Assembly: GCA_016937995.1 (NCBI GenBank)
Contig: JAFGVM010000043.1
Location: forward strand, 1-55,644
Reading direction: 5' to 3'
Length of the DNA stretch: 55,644 nucleotides
Origin: Candidatus Delongbacteria bacterium
GTDB taxonomy: Bacteria > UBA4055
The first letter of the stretch is position 1, and each line of letters opens with the position of its first letter. Both the position numbers and the translations under genes were made by a program. This document shows positions 16,627 through 25,277 of this stretch, in pieces. The notes under the pieces are model-generated. The model was not told the origin of the DNA. It saw only the letters and a program-made list of their open reading frames with translations, and made no database searches.

Positions 16627-17946
16627 TTACTTCAATGAATTTTCTGAAGTAACTCTATAAAAATATTTTTTGCTTAATGATATGTCATGATCGATATAGT
16701 TGGGTGTTAAACTTGTTCCTATTTTAATAAAATCACCAAAGGGATTTATAGATCTGTATATTCTGAACAATTCAGCTCCTTCTACATTATCCCAATTAAG
16801 ATCTACTTGAGATTCCTGGAATGATATTTCTAATCCTGCAGGCCTGGTTTTTATCAACTGAATATTATATTTGATCCACCCGTAAATAGTAAAAGCGATC
16901 TGTCGGTATCCGGAAATTACAGGATGTAAAGGATCCGTTTCTCCAAAACCTGAGAAAGTATCAATATTAACATTTATTGGTATTATTGAAATGTTTGAAT
17001 TATTCCTTGTTTTGAAATAGTCAATGTACCTTTGGCAAAGTCTGTGATGACATTTCTTTCTTTCAAAATAATCAAGTTGAGTAGTATCCGTATAAGTATA
17101 TTCTCTCACATTGACCGGAGGAGTTAATGCAATACCTATTTGCGAGTTAGGGAAAACAGCACATATTGAATCTATCAGTTTACCGGATGTGGAATCATTT
17201 AATATCTTATAGTCTATCCAGTTATCAATTGTTTCAACAGTTGTAGGATCTGCGTAAGCTAAATCATTAATACCTAGAAATATGATAATTATATCAGGTG
17301 TTTCTTTATCTAAGCTTTCATAAAAATATCTACTAATATCAAGTCCTTCCTCTTCTTCAAAAATAAATGGACTGGATAAATTATTTGCAAACCAATCCCA
17401 TGTTTTACCCCAGTAACCTTCATGAAATAATTCATTATCAATACCGTAATACGGATAACCTACATTATAGTTAGTTCCCATGAATTTTATCGGATTATTC
17501 GTACTACTATTGTAAATGTCTTTCAAGTGTTTAAGGTAAACTCCTGCATTAGTATAGCTATCACCGATTACAAGTACTTTTAAGGTGTCATTAGGATCTA
17601 TCGTGTGATCAGACACAAAAACCATACTACTGTCACACTCTGTTATTTGACCTAAAGAATCTTTTATATGAATCTCAATCTCATAAGATCCCTCATTTAG
17701 AGAATCCAGATTATACCTTATTGAATCTCTGTATCCTACATTACAACTAACTTCAAATGAGTATTTGTCGGGTAAAATTCCTGAAATTAAATTGTTAAAG
17801 TAAATTGAAAATTGTATGTCAGAAGATAAATAAATTTCATCAGGTAAGCTTAAATATAAACTATCCTGAGTATAAAGAAAAATTTTCAGTAACAAAATTA
17901 ATAATAAGGTTAATAGTCTGTATTCTTTATTCTTCAAAATTTTCAC
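16627..17946 (-). CDS. Secreted SGNH/GDSL hydrolase with C-terminal Fn3-like module
   Basis: I place the start at a GTG at 17946 (439 residues), overlapping the end of the flippase gene; the longer frame to 18003 would bury its N-terminus in that gene. An N-terminal hydrophobic stretch (about residues 9-24) serves as signal or anchor, followed by a beta-rich region. The catalytic domain shows VIGDSYT (Ser130), FLGINDLAY (Asn near 227) and DPLHP (Asp338, His341), the blocks I, III and V of GDSL esterases. Residues from about 360 form an Fn3-like module also found at the C-terminus of 19359-21959 and 48339-48827. It is probably an esterase acting on an acylated polysaccharide, which would balance the acyltransferases in the locus. 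Confidence 0.78.
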   Translation of the reverse strand: MKILKNKEYRLLTLLLILLLKIFLYTQDSLYLSLPDEIYLSSDIQFSIYFNNLISGILPDKYSFEVSCNVGYRDSIRYNLDSLNEGSYEIEIHIKDSLGQITECDSSMVFVSDHTIDPNDTLKVLVIGDSYTNAGVYLKHLKDIYNSSTNNPIKFMGTNYNVGYPYYGIDNELFHEGYWGKTWDWFANNLSSPFIFEEEEGLDISRYFYESLDKETPDIIIIFLGINDLAYADPTTVETIDNWIDYKILNDSTSGKLIDSICAVFPNSQIGIALTPPVNVREYTYTDTTQLDYFERKKCHHRLCQRYIDYFKTRNNSNISIIPINVNIDTFSGFGETDPLHPVISGYRQIAFTIYGWIKYNIQLIKTRPAGLEISFQESQVDLNWDNVEGAELFRIYRSINPFGDFIKIGTSLTPNYIDHDISLSKKYFYRVTSENSLK

Positions 17947-19207
17947 TTTTAATTTTATTGATATATATTCTGTAGTAAGTGTACAGAGATAAAGTAAATA
18001 CAAAACCTGAAAATAATTGAGTTAATGCTGCGCCGTAAGCACCCAAGATTGGAATAAGAAACACAAAACCAAGTAAGTTTGCTATTCCAACATACATTGC
18101 TCCATTCCTCAATATCTTTCCTTGCCCGTGAGCTCCTAAAAATCTGTTATAATAATTCCCGAAACCATGGAATATCTGCCCTAAAGCAACAATATATATC
18201 AAAGGTACTGCTTCAATGTATTTTTCTGAATACAGAATTAGCACCATTGATTTAGCAAATAAAATATATCCCACCAAAGATAATACGGACATTCCGATTG
18301 TTGCCCTTGTAGCTTTTAATGGAATACTTTTTCTACTGGCAAATTCTTTAAACATTGTTGTTCCAACTATATTTGGGATCATTATTAAGGGAATTGTGAC
18401 AACATTGGCTAATGAATAGTATCCAACATCAATATTAGTATCAGAAAAATAACTTAAAATAATAGGTCCAAAATGGGTTGATGCTACTCCTATCAAAGAC
18501 CCCGCATAAACATGAAGACCATAAGTTTTATTTTCATTAAGAATAATTTTTACATTCTCTTTAATCTTAATAAATTTTGGCTTCATCTGTATTGAAAGTA
18601 GTATCACAATTACTGAAAAAGTTATTAATTCAGCAGAAGTAGCTGATACAACACTCAAATAATCAAACTTATTAAGCATAAGCAGAGATAAAACATATAA
18701 GACAGGTGGAACCTGACGGAATATTGCCAGCTGATAAATTTTATTATCACCTTGAAATAGATATTCAAAACTCATTTTAAACGGTATTATAAACATCAGT
18801 GGTGCTAGCAGAATAAATACATGTTTAAGATCTTTTGGAAAAAAATAGCTTTGGAAATAAGCAAAAATAATTATTGACAGCAAGAACAATATCCCAAGCA
18901 CACTCGTAATTATAATAGAACTTCCTATCAATTCTTTTCTGATTTTTTGATTTGATTTATCTGCAAGTAATCTTCCTGCAGAAACAGAGAGTCCAAAACT
19001 AATTATTAAAGAAAAAAAAGAATAAACACTGTGTATAAATTTATAATCCCCGTAATTCTCTGGTCCTAAAAATCTTGTTGTAATAACACTGGTAAACAAA
19101 CCAATGAATATTCCAATAATAGTCGATGAGTATAAGACACTTATTTGTTTTATTTTTTTCTTCTTAAATAGATTTGTAATAAAAGTTTTTATTTTAATTC
19201 TTTTCAC
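17927..19207 (-). CDS. Oligosaccharide flippase (Wzx-like, MOP superfamily)
   Basis: This 426-residue protein has about 12 predicted membrane helices. A typical N-terminus, VLYSSTIIGIFIGLFTSVITT, precedes RFLGPENYGDYKFI, the polysaccharide-transporter signature. It flips undecaprenyl-linked repeat units across the inner membrane in a Wzx/Wzy pathway; the Wzy-like polymerase is at 22749-24218. The start codon is GTG, with little ribosome-site complementarity. It is the first gene of a minus-strand unit behind a strong promoter, and its 3' end overlaps the GDSL hydrolase start. Confidence 0.87.
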   Translation of the reverse strand: MKRIKIKTFITNLFKKKKIKQISVLYSSTIIGIFIGLFTSVITTRFLGPENYGDYKFIHSVYSFFSLIISFGLSVSAGRLLADKSNQKIRKELIGSSIIITSVLGILFLLSIIIFAYFQSYFFPKDLKHVFILLAPLMFIIPFKMSFEYLFQGDNKIYQLAIFRQVPPVLYVLSLLMLNKFDYLSVVSATSAELITFSVIVILLSIQMKPKFIKIKENVKIILNENKTYGLHVYAGSLIGVASTHFGPIILSYFSDTNIDVGYYSLANVVTIPLIMIPNIVGTTMFKEFASRKSIPLKATRATIGMSVLSLVGYILFAKSMVLILYSEKYIEAVPLIYIVALGQIFHGFGNYYNRFLGAHGQGKILRNGAMYVGIANLLGFVFLIPILGAYGAALTQLFSGFVFTLSLYTYYRIYINKIKSENFEE

Positions 19208-19236
19208 CTTAGGTTGATTTCATCATTCAGGTTAAA

Positions 19237-19265
19237 AATATACTTGGTTTTTAAGAAGTTGTCAA
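19237..19265 (-). promoter_or_regulatory. Sigma-70-type promoter for the flippase transcript
   Basis: On the minus strand, TTGACA (19265-19260), 17 bases, TATATT (19242-19237). It is one half of a divergent promoter pair in the 151-base gap. Confidence 0.75.
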
Positions 19266-19300
19266 GATAGATAAAGGAACCTGAAACAAACATTTTTTTA

Positions 19301-19329
19301 TTGACTAAACTGCTTAAGGTCCATATAAT
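19301..19329 (+). promoter_or_regulatory. Sigma-70-type promoter for the beta-helix surface protein
   Basis: TTGACT (19301-19306), 17 bases, then a perfect TATAAT (19324-19329). The gene's GTG start follows 29 bases later, with AACAGGAG as ribosome site. Confidence 0.78.
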
Positions 19330-19358
19330 TGTAATTTAAAGTAACAGGAGTAATACCA

Positions 19359-21959
19359 GTGGAAAAAAGTTTATTTGCAGCTATATTATTAGGTGTTTTA
19401 AGTATTTTTGCAGAGAGTACAAATAATTTATTTGTGGCTAATATTGATTCAACTCTATACATCGCAACAAAGTATAATGGGAACTATGATCTTATTACAA
19501 CTTGGGACAATTGCATGGCTAATGACCTGTATACTTTCAGAACTGTGGCATTATATACAAATTCAGAAGATCATGTAAGCGAAGATGTAACAAGAACATA
19601 TTATGAGCCTATTTTAAGAGCTATAACAACTGATAATATCGGACCTATTGCATTCAATGGGGATTTTGCAGGAGGAAATCACACATATACAGATTCTCTA
19701 TCAAATACATACAAAACAGCAAAAACAACAAAGATCGAAATTTATATAAACGATGAAATTATAACTGGAAATTTTTCAACCTATACAGATGAAGTGATTA
19801 TAAAAGTATCAAATGACATTTACAATCCAATTGAACTTCCTGTTGAGAATGTGTACATAAACGAAAATATCGAATATCGAGTTTTTGATAAGTCAATCGA
19901 AGTAAAAGTTGAACATGTAATTAAACACGATCTATATGTTAATAGTTATTACGGGATGCAGGCAGCAAATAACGCTGATATGCAAAAATATATATCCATG
20001 ATTAATAGCCAATACACATCTCAACAAATAATGTCAAGTGGACTTACTGCAGGAATTATTTCCGATTATCCGAACTGCTATAAAGCAATTCACTTCAATA
20101 ATGATAGTACTGTATGCCAGGAATTATTCATGTATCCCGATGAAGGATTATTTTCCAATAAGGAAAGTTATATAAGCCCAACTACATATTATTCAAGTAT
20201 TTTTGTTGGTGGTGGAACAGTACCTTTGCTCAAAACATACTTTAATCAGATAAGAAATAAAAATATGACCGCTGGAGATTCTTATTATTGGAAAGGTGTT
20301 TATAGTTGGTTTGATAATAATGAACTGAATACATATTATGTAAAAACTGACGGAAAAGACGAAGACACTGGACGATCTTGGGCTTCAGCTTTTGCTTCAT
20401 ATCAAAAAGCATATGACTCAGCAAGATCAGGTGAGCAGGTTTGGATTGCTGAGGGTACTTATAAACCAACTTTTGATTTCGAATTAGACTTGGGAGAAAA
20501 AGGGAAGCATTTCAAATTAAAAAACGGCGTAAAGTTTTATGGGGGATTCTCAGGTACTGAAACAAGCATTTTAGAAAGAAATTACAACATTTATAAAACC
20601 ATATTAAGCGGAGATATAGGTATTGCCAATGACAGTACTGATAATGTATACCATGTTTTCTATCATCCTGCAGGAACAGATTTGGATTCTACCGCTGTTA
20701 TAGACGGTTTTGTTATTACTAAAGGTGCAGCAAGTGCTCCAGAGGGTGATTATAGATTTGGTGCAGGAATTTTTAATTGGACTTCCAGCCCTACTATTAT
20801 TAATTGTGATTTTATCGAAAACTATTCAAATGGATATCTCGGTGGCGGTGGTGCTATGTATAACAATGTTCAGAGCAATCCCAAGATTACAAATTGTTAT
20901 TTTTTTAGAAATTTTGCAGCACATGATGGAGCTGGGATATTCAACATTGGAAGTTCTCCAATACTTACAAATTGTACATTTGCAGAAAATTATTGTGAGT
21001 TTGGAACAGTTTTTAATAATAACAATAGCAATGGAACATATACTAACTGTTTATGGGAAAATAATACTGTTACAGCAGGTGGTGGTGGTGTAATGAACTG
21101 GAACAGCAGTGCAACAATTGACAGATGTAAAATTATTAATAATCAGGCTTTGGGTTCATGTGGTGGGGGGATTTGGAATCAGGGAGCTTCTTCTTCACCT
21201 GTCATTACAAATACTCTTGTTGCAGATAATTACCTTACAAGTGAGTTATACGGCTGGGGCGGTGGGATTTATAACTACGATCAATGTAGTCCAACAATTA
21301 CAAACTGTACTATTGTTAATAATTATTCAAACAACCTTGGTGGTGGATTATTTATAAGAACATCTGATGTTGCTGTAGAAAACTGTATAATCTACAATAA
21401 TGATGCAGGAAATACTGGAGATGATATTTATGTTTATTCAGGAACTTCTTCCAATATTTACAATTCGTGCTATTCAAATTTAACGAATGATGTTTATGGA
21501 GATCTTACCCCTATCAATTGTATTACAAGTGATCCAATTTTCAAAAATATCGGGGATGATCCTTATTCAATAGCTTCAGATTCTCCATGTATTGATACTG
21601 GGGATAATTCATTTGTAAATACAAATCTGGATGTTATTGGTAATATCAGAATTATTGATGGAGACTTGAACACTATAGAGATAATTGATATGGGAGCTTA
21701 TGAAGCAAATACCTTCAGTTCTCCGGAAAATATCACAATAAATTATTCAGGGTCATATATAACAATTTCTTGGGACGAAGTTGCAAGTGCTAATTCTTAC
21801 GATATTTACTCTTCTGATAATCCATATGATTCATTTTCAAGAGTAGCTATTATTACAACAAATAGCTATGTAACAAACATATCATCGTCAAAACAGTTCT
21901 ACTACATAATTGCAAATACAAACGAGATAAAATCAATAAAACAATCTAGTTTGAAATAA
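19359..21959 (+). CDS. Secreted right-handed parallel beta-helix protein with C-terminal Fn3-like module
   Basis: This 866-residue protein starts at GTG with an AACAGGAG site. Residues 1-19 are a signal peptide. Residues 20-320 form a domain I do not recognise. Near residue 326, YYVKTDGKDEDTGRSWASAF opens a polymorphic-outer-membrane-type beta-helix region; from about 450 to 760 come repeated turns of the kind GGGIxNxxSSPxITNC, as in pectate-lyase-like and choice-of-anchor Q proteins. The last 80 residues form an Fn3-like module shared with two other proteins here. There is no T9SS sorting tail. It is the only plus-strand gene inside the polysaccharide locus, has its own promoter, and a solo IS-end-like sequence follows its stop by 38 bases. 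Surface binding or polysaccharide modification is possible; no catalytic residues are evident. Confidence 0.75.
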   Translation: MEKSLFAAILLGVLSIFAESTNNLFVANIDSTLYIATKYNGNYDLITTWDNCMANDLYTFRTVALYTNSEDHVSEDVTRTYYEPILRAITTDNIGPIAFNGDFAGGNHTYTDSLSNTYKTAKTTKIEIYINDEIITGNFSTYTDEVIIKVSNDIYNPIELPVENVYINENIEYRVFDKSIEVKVEHVIKHDLYVNSYYGMQAANNADMQKYISMINSQYTSQQIMSSGLTAGIISDYPNCYKAIHFNNDSTVCQELFMYPDEGLFSNKESYISPTTYYSSIFVGGGTVPLLKTYFNQIRNKNMTAGDSYYWKGVYSWFDNNELNTYYVKTDGKDEDTGRSWASAFASYQKAYDSARSGEQVWIAEGTYKPTFDFELDLGEKGKHFKLKNGVKFYGGFSGTETSILERNYNIYKTILSGDIGIANDSTDNVYHVFYHPAGTDLDSTAVIDGFVITKGAASAPEGDYRFGAGIFNWTSSPTIINCDFIENYSNGYLGGGGAMYNNVQSNPKITNCYFFRNFAAHDGAGIFNIGSSPILTNCTFAENYCEFGTVFNNNNSNGTYTNCLWENNTVTAGGGGVMNWNSSATIDRCKIINNQALGSCGGGIWNQGASSSPVITNTLVADNYLTSELYGWGGGIYNYDQCSPTITNCTIVNNYSNNLGGGLFIRTSDVAVENCIIYNNDAGNTGDDIYVYSGTSSNIYNSCYSNLTNDVYGDLTPINCITSDPIFKNIGDDPYSIASDSPCIDTGDNSFVNTNLDVIGNIRIIDGDLNTIEIIDMGAYEANTFSSPENITINYSGSYITISWDEVASANSYDIYSSDNPYDSFSRVAIITTNSYVTNISSSKQFYYIIANTNEIKSIKQSSLK

Positions 21960-21996
21960 TTCCTAATTGTTGACTCCATATATTTACCAAATATTT

Positions 21997-22013
21997 GGGT
22001 GTGTAAATAATTT
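21997..22013. mobile_element. Solo IS-end-like sequence (17 bp)
   Basis: The 17 bases GGGTGTGTAAATAATTT are identical to the outer end of the IS-like element seen at 1-95; similarity fades afterwards. It lies in the 101-base gap between the convergent beta-helix and acyltransferase genes, with no transposase nearby. It may be the remaining end of a decayed element. Confidence 0.4.
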
Positions 22014-22060
22014 GCGTTATGAATATTACTATAAGAGAAAAAAAAATGAAAGTGAAAATA

Positions 22061-22687
22061 TTATGAGCTAAAATTCCTGATCACTTTACAGGGATTGCCA
22101 CCAGCTACAACATTAGCTGGGATATCTTTTGTTACAACACTATTTGCACCGATTACAGAATTTTTACCAATTGTAACACCTTTTAAAACAATAGAATTTA
22201 AACCCAGCCAAACATTATCTTCAATAACAACTTCCTTCGGCTCAGGAGATGTTCTTCTTTCTTCGGGTTCAACTCCGTGCCAGTCAAAATCAGTAATAGT
22301 AGTATTTGCACCACAAAGAACATCTTTACCTATCCTGATACTCTTTGCCGCAGAAATAACAGTACCACTAAAACCGCAATTATCACCTATAATGATCTCA
22401 GAATTTCTATAGATCGTGTTAATGATACATTTTCTATTTATTCCTACCAGATTGGATGCCTGATCAGAACGGAAAGAGCAGTTGTTTCCAATTTCCATTA
22501 CACTTTCAAATGATCTAACTGTTATAGGAATACTATAACATTTGAGATTTTTTCCATATTTCACCCCTCTAAGGATAAAAGAGATCTTTGTAAAAAAAGA
22601 ACTTGAATGTTTAAATATTTTCAACCTCAGATATCTGAATTTTAAAAATATATTACCTCTAATATCCTTTTTCAAATTTGATCCCAC
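22061..22687 (-). CDS. Hexapeptide-repeat acyltransferase (WbbJ-like)
   Basis: This 208-residue cytoplasmic protein starts at GTG. Hexapeptide repeats from about residue 65 include GNNCSFRS, GKDVLCGANTTITDFDWHG with the likely catalytic His, then DNVWLGLNSIVLKGVTIG. The tail GGNPCKVIRNFSS is typical of sugar O-acetyltransferases. It is separate in sequence from the 170-residue transferase at 2979-3491. It is the last gene of the block that starts with the SLBB exporter, about 60 bases after the polymerase gene. The acceptor sugar is unknown. Confidence 0.83.
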   Translation of the reverse strand: MGSNLKKDIRGNIFLKFRYLRLKIFKHSSSFFTKISFILRGVKYGKNLKCYSIPITVRSFESVMEIGNNCSFRSDQASNLVGINRKCIINTIYRNSEIIIGDNCGFSGTVISAAKSIRIGKDVLCGANTTITDFDWHGVEPEERRTSPEPKEVVIEDNVWLGLNSIVLKGVTIGKNSVIGANSVVTKDIPANVVAGGNPCKVIRNFSS

Positions 22688-22748
22688 GATGGTTATTTTA
22701 ATTAAATAAAGAAAAATAAATCAATTTAATCAAGTATATTTGTTATTT

Positions 22749-24218
22749 CTAGTTTTCTGAAATAGAAAGTTCTGAATCTTTACTTGAATTTTTAAAATTA
22801 TTTTCATCACTTTCCAATATAGGTATATTTTCAAATTCATCCATTTTGAAGGAAACTGTTATACCATTAAGATCCAGATTATTACTTTTAATTCCACCAA
22901 TAATTGCAAACATAAATATACTTAAAAAACCACTTCTACTTAAAAGAAACCCTGCCACAGAAAAGAAATAAAAGAAAAATCCCATTACATAATAATTTGG
23001 AAGACAATATGCAAAACTTCTGTTTTTGATGCTTTCATTAAAATTGAATCTAAAAAAATAAATGAATGTCATCGTGAAGATAATCATAGCAAATATTCCC
23101 TGCAAAAATGCTACTTCAAGGAACATATTATGTATACTCCCTTGTCTTCCTAATGCCCAGTACAGTCCTTGATCAGAGTCAACCATACCCTGAAAATACA
23201 CGTCATTATTAATGACATCCCCATACCCTATTGCCCAGGCATCTGGAATTGCTTTAATTATAAAACCGTAAAATACCATTCTAATTGTTATTGTATCTGC
23301 AAATACTCTGTCCTGAAAAGCTTTATTCGTAAAAACATCTGATTGTAAAATATAAGTACCTAATGTCAAGATTGTAAGAAATATTATCGTTGCGAATACA
23401 AATATATACCTTTTAAATGTGTTTCTAAAGTAGTAATACATATGGAATATTGAAACAAAAATAAATGATATCCATATTCCTCGGGTAAAAGTTAATATCA
23501 TACCAAGTAAAAAAAACATCACTAATATAATTTTATATTTTTTTTCCTTCACTGTATATATCACCGTATATACTGCAAATATTAAAAACAACCCATTATC
23601 ATAGGGTTGTAAAAATATGCCTGAAGATCTATGATAAGACATAAATGCGTTGTGAAATGCTCCGGTACGAAACACTTTTGTATCAATAAAAAACTGAATA
23701 AAAGAGAGAAATGATGATATGATTCCCATGAATATCGTTGCTTTGAATATACCTCTAAGCAAATCTCTGGTCATGAATCTTTTAACACCGAAATATATTA
23801 ATATCGCTGACAAAGCAAGCCTTGAAAATATAAATGCTCTTTTCCCACCGATGTTTCCCAGTTCATTATGAAGTCCGTATAGTAATATGGAAAGTAACAA
23901 ATACATAATCAAATACACTTCATATTTAATTTTCTGAGGTTTTATTAATTTATTATCCTTTGCCTTGCCTGCAATATACAACATAATATATAGCATTAAA
24001 AAAAAGTAGCCCAACAACTCATCTGCTTTTCTTAAATAATGGACATAAGGAACAGAACCTAAAACAATTCTGGACTGATATAGATTAAATGCTAAATACC
24101 AATAAACTATAATGAAATTAATTACTCTGTGATTTGATCTATCATTGATTGCAAGGTGAATAGTAAATACTAAACTTAAGGCAAAATATAGAAAAATATA
24201 AAAACCATATATATTCAT
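22749..24218 (-). CDS. O-antigen polymerase/ligase-like membrane protein (Wzy-like)
   Basis: This 489-residue protein has about 12 membrane helices and one large periplasmic loop (about residues 300-365), the topology of Wzy/WaaL proteins. The loop contains GYGDVINND and GSIHNMFLEVAFLQG, the latter like the HNxxL-type segment of the O-antigen ligase family. A hydrophilic C-terminal tail of about 50 residues, rich in Ser, Asp and Glu, ends in SENs and is likely cytoplasmic. Given Wzz directly upstream and Wzx in the locus, polymerase is the more likely role than ligase. Sequence alone cannot decide. Confidence 0.75.
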   Translation of the reverse strand: MNIYGFYIFLYFALSLVFTIHLAINDRSNHRVINFIIVYWYLAFNLYQSRIVLGSVPYVHYLRKADELLGYFFLMLYIMLYIAGKAKDNKLIKPQKIKYEVYLIMYLLLSILLYGLHNELGNIGGKRAFIFSRLALSAILIYFGVKRFMTRDLLRGIFKATIFMGIISSFLSFIQFFIDTKVFRTGAFHNAFMSYHRSSGIFLQPYDNGLFLIFAVYTVIYTVKEKKYKIILVMFFLLGMILTFTRGIWISFIFVSIFHMYYYFRNTFKRYIFVFATIIFLTILTLGTYILQSDVFTNKAFQDRVFADTITIRMVFYGFIIKAIPDAWAIGYGDVINNDVYFQGMVDSDQGLYWALGRQGSIHNMFLEVAFLQGIFAMIIFTMTFIYFFRFNFNESIKNRSFAYCLPNYYVMGFFFYFFSVAGFLLSRSGFLSIFMFAIIGGIKSNNLDLNGITVSFKMDEFENIPILESDENNFKNSSKDSELSISEN

Positions 24219-24246
24219 ACAATTTTTTCTTCTTTAATAAAAGAAT

Positions 24247-25248
24247 TTATTTTGATCTCAATTCATTTTTTAATTTTTCAATAACATTATGACTTTGAGC
24301 TTTTTCTTTAAATAAAACAATTAAAAATGCCATTATGAAAGATACAATGGTGTTTACGATAACAGTTTTTCTTTTAGTAGGTTTTACTGGTTTATCAAAA
24401 ATATCAGGTTGGTCTAAAATGTTAAGAACTGGTTTTTTTCTAACTTCTTCAATTTTTAGTAATTCAACTTGTTTTTGTAAAAGTAAAAGAACGCTTCTAG
24501 TCATCTCGATTTTATTTGATAGCCTTCTGTACTCCATTGTTAAAGTTGGAGCAACAATTTTTGAATTTTTTTCCTGAAAAATTACTAAATTTTCTTCATC
24601 CTGAATTAATTCAGCCTGAACTTCATTTAATCTATCTTCCGTAAATTTAATACTCTTAGTAATTTGTATATGCAATTCCATTTGTAAATATTCGGTTATT
24701 GCTTCACAATAATAATTAACGATATCAGTGCTTAATTTTTTATCTGTAGTTATAATTGATACGTTTATAAGTCCTGTTTCTTTATCATCTTTTATTTTCA
24801 CTACTCCGCCCAAATGTAATATCGCAGCTTCCATTATCCTTGTTTCAGGAAGATCAAGTTTATCTAACTTCCAGTATTGAATTAAATTAACTGAATCCTT
24901 AAATGCCTCTACTTTATACTTTTGCAGAATCACCATTTTAGAAATTCTTCTACTCTCCAATACTTCAGGTAAATAGTATCCTTCTGGTTTTGTTCCCAAT
25001 CCTAGAGATACTGCAAGTTCTTTCAAAGGTCCACCTTGATCTTTCGTAATTGGGTACAATGATACAAAAGACATGTACTGTGGTGTAGCTACCAAAACAT
25101 AAATAATGGATAATACACCAACAATTGATGTAAGTAAAAAAATAAATATCCTATATCTCCACATTATACCAAACAAATAATAAAAATCTATATCATTTTT
25201 TTGATTATTCGCTCTATTTATTTCTGATCTAATTTCATTCTCATGCAT
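24247..25248 (-). CDS. Wzz/GNVR-type polysaccharide chain-length protein
   Basis: This 333-residue inner-membrane protein has two membrane helices (about 29-52 and 292-311) flanking a periplasmic domain with a long coiled coil (about 190-260). The start of the periplasmic domain, YVLVATPQYMSFVSLYP, is typical of the Wzz family. Unlike Wzc there is no cytoplasmic tyrosine kinase, and none is encoded elsewhere in the window. It would set chain length together with the Wzy-like protein 28 bases downstream and the SLBB exporter. Confidence 0.83.
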   Translation of the reverse strand: MHENEIRSEINRANNQKNDIDFYYLFGIMWRYRIFIFLLTSIVGVLSIIYVLVATPQYMSFVSLYPITKDQGGPLKELAVSLGLGTKPEGYYLPEVLESRRISKMVILQKYKVEAFKDSVNLIQYWKLDKLDLPETRIMEAAILHLGGVVKIKDDKETGLINVSIITTDKKLSTDIVNYYCEAITEYLQMELHIQITKSIKFTEDRLNEVQAELIQDEENLVIFQEKNSKIVAPTLTMEYRRLSNKIEMTRSVLLLLQKQVELLKIEEVRKKPVLNILDQPDIFDKPVKPTKRKTVIVNTIVSFIMAFLIVLFKEKAQSHNVIEKLKNELRSK

Positions 25249-25277
25249 TAGTTTATACCTCGTAGAAAAACTTAAAT

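Noticed and set aside
20710-21357. Plus-strand alternate frames inside the beta-helix gene
   Set aside because: They arise from the repetitive, stop-poor composition of the beta-helix repeats and have no ribosome sites.
19359-21959. CRISPR-like or tandem DNA repeats in the beta-helix gene
   Set aside because: The periodicity is at protein level (beta-helix coils) and DNA repeats are degenerate; no spacer structure.
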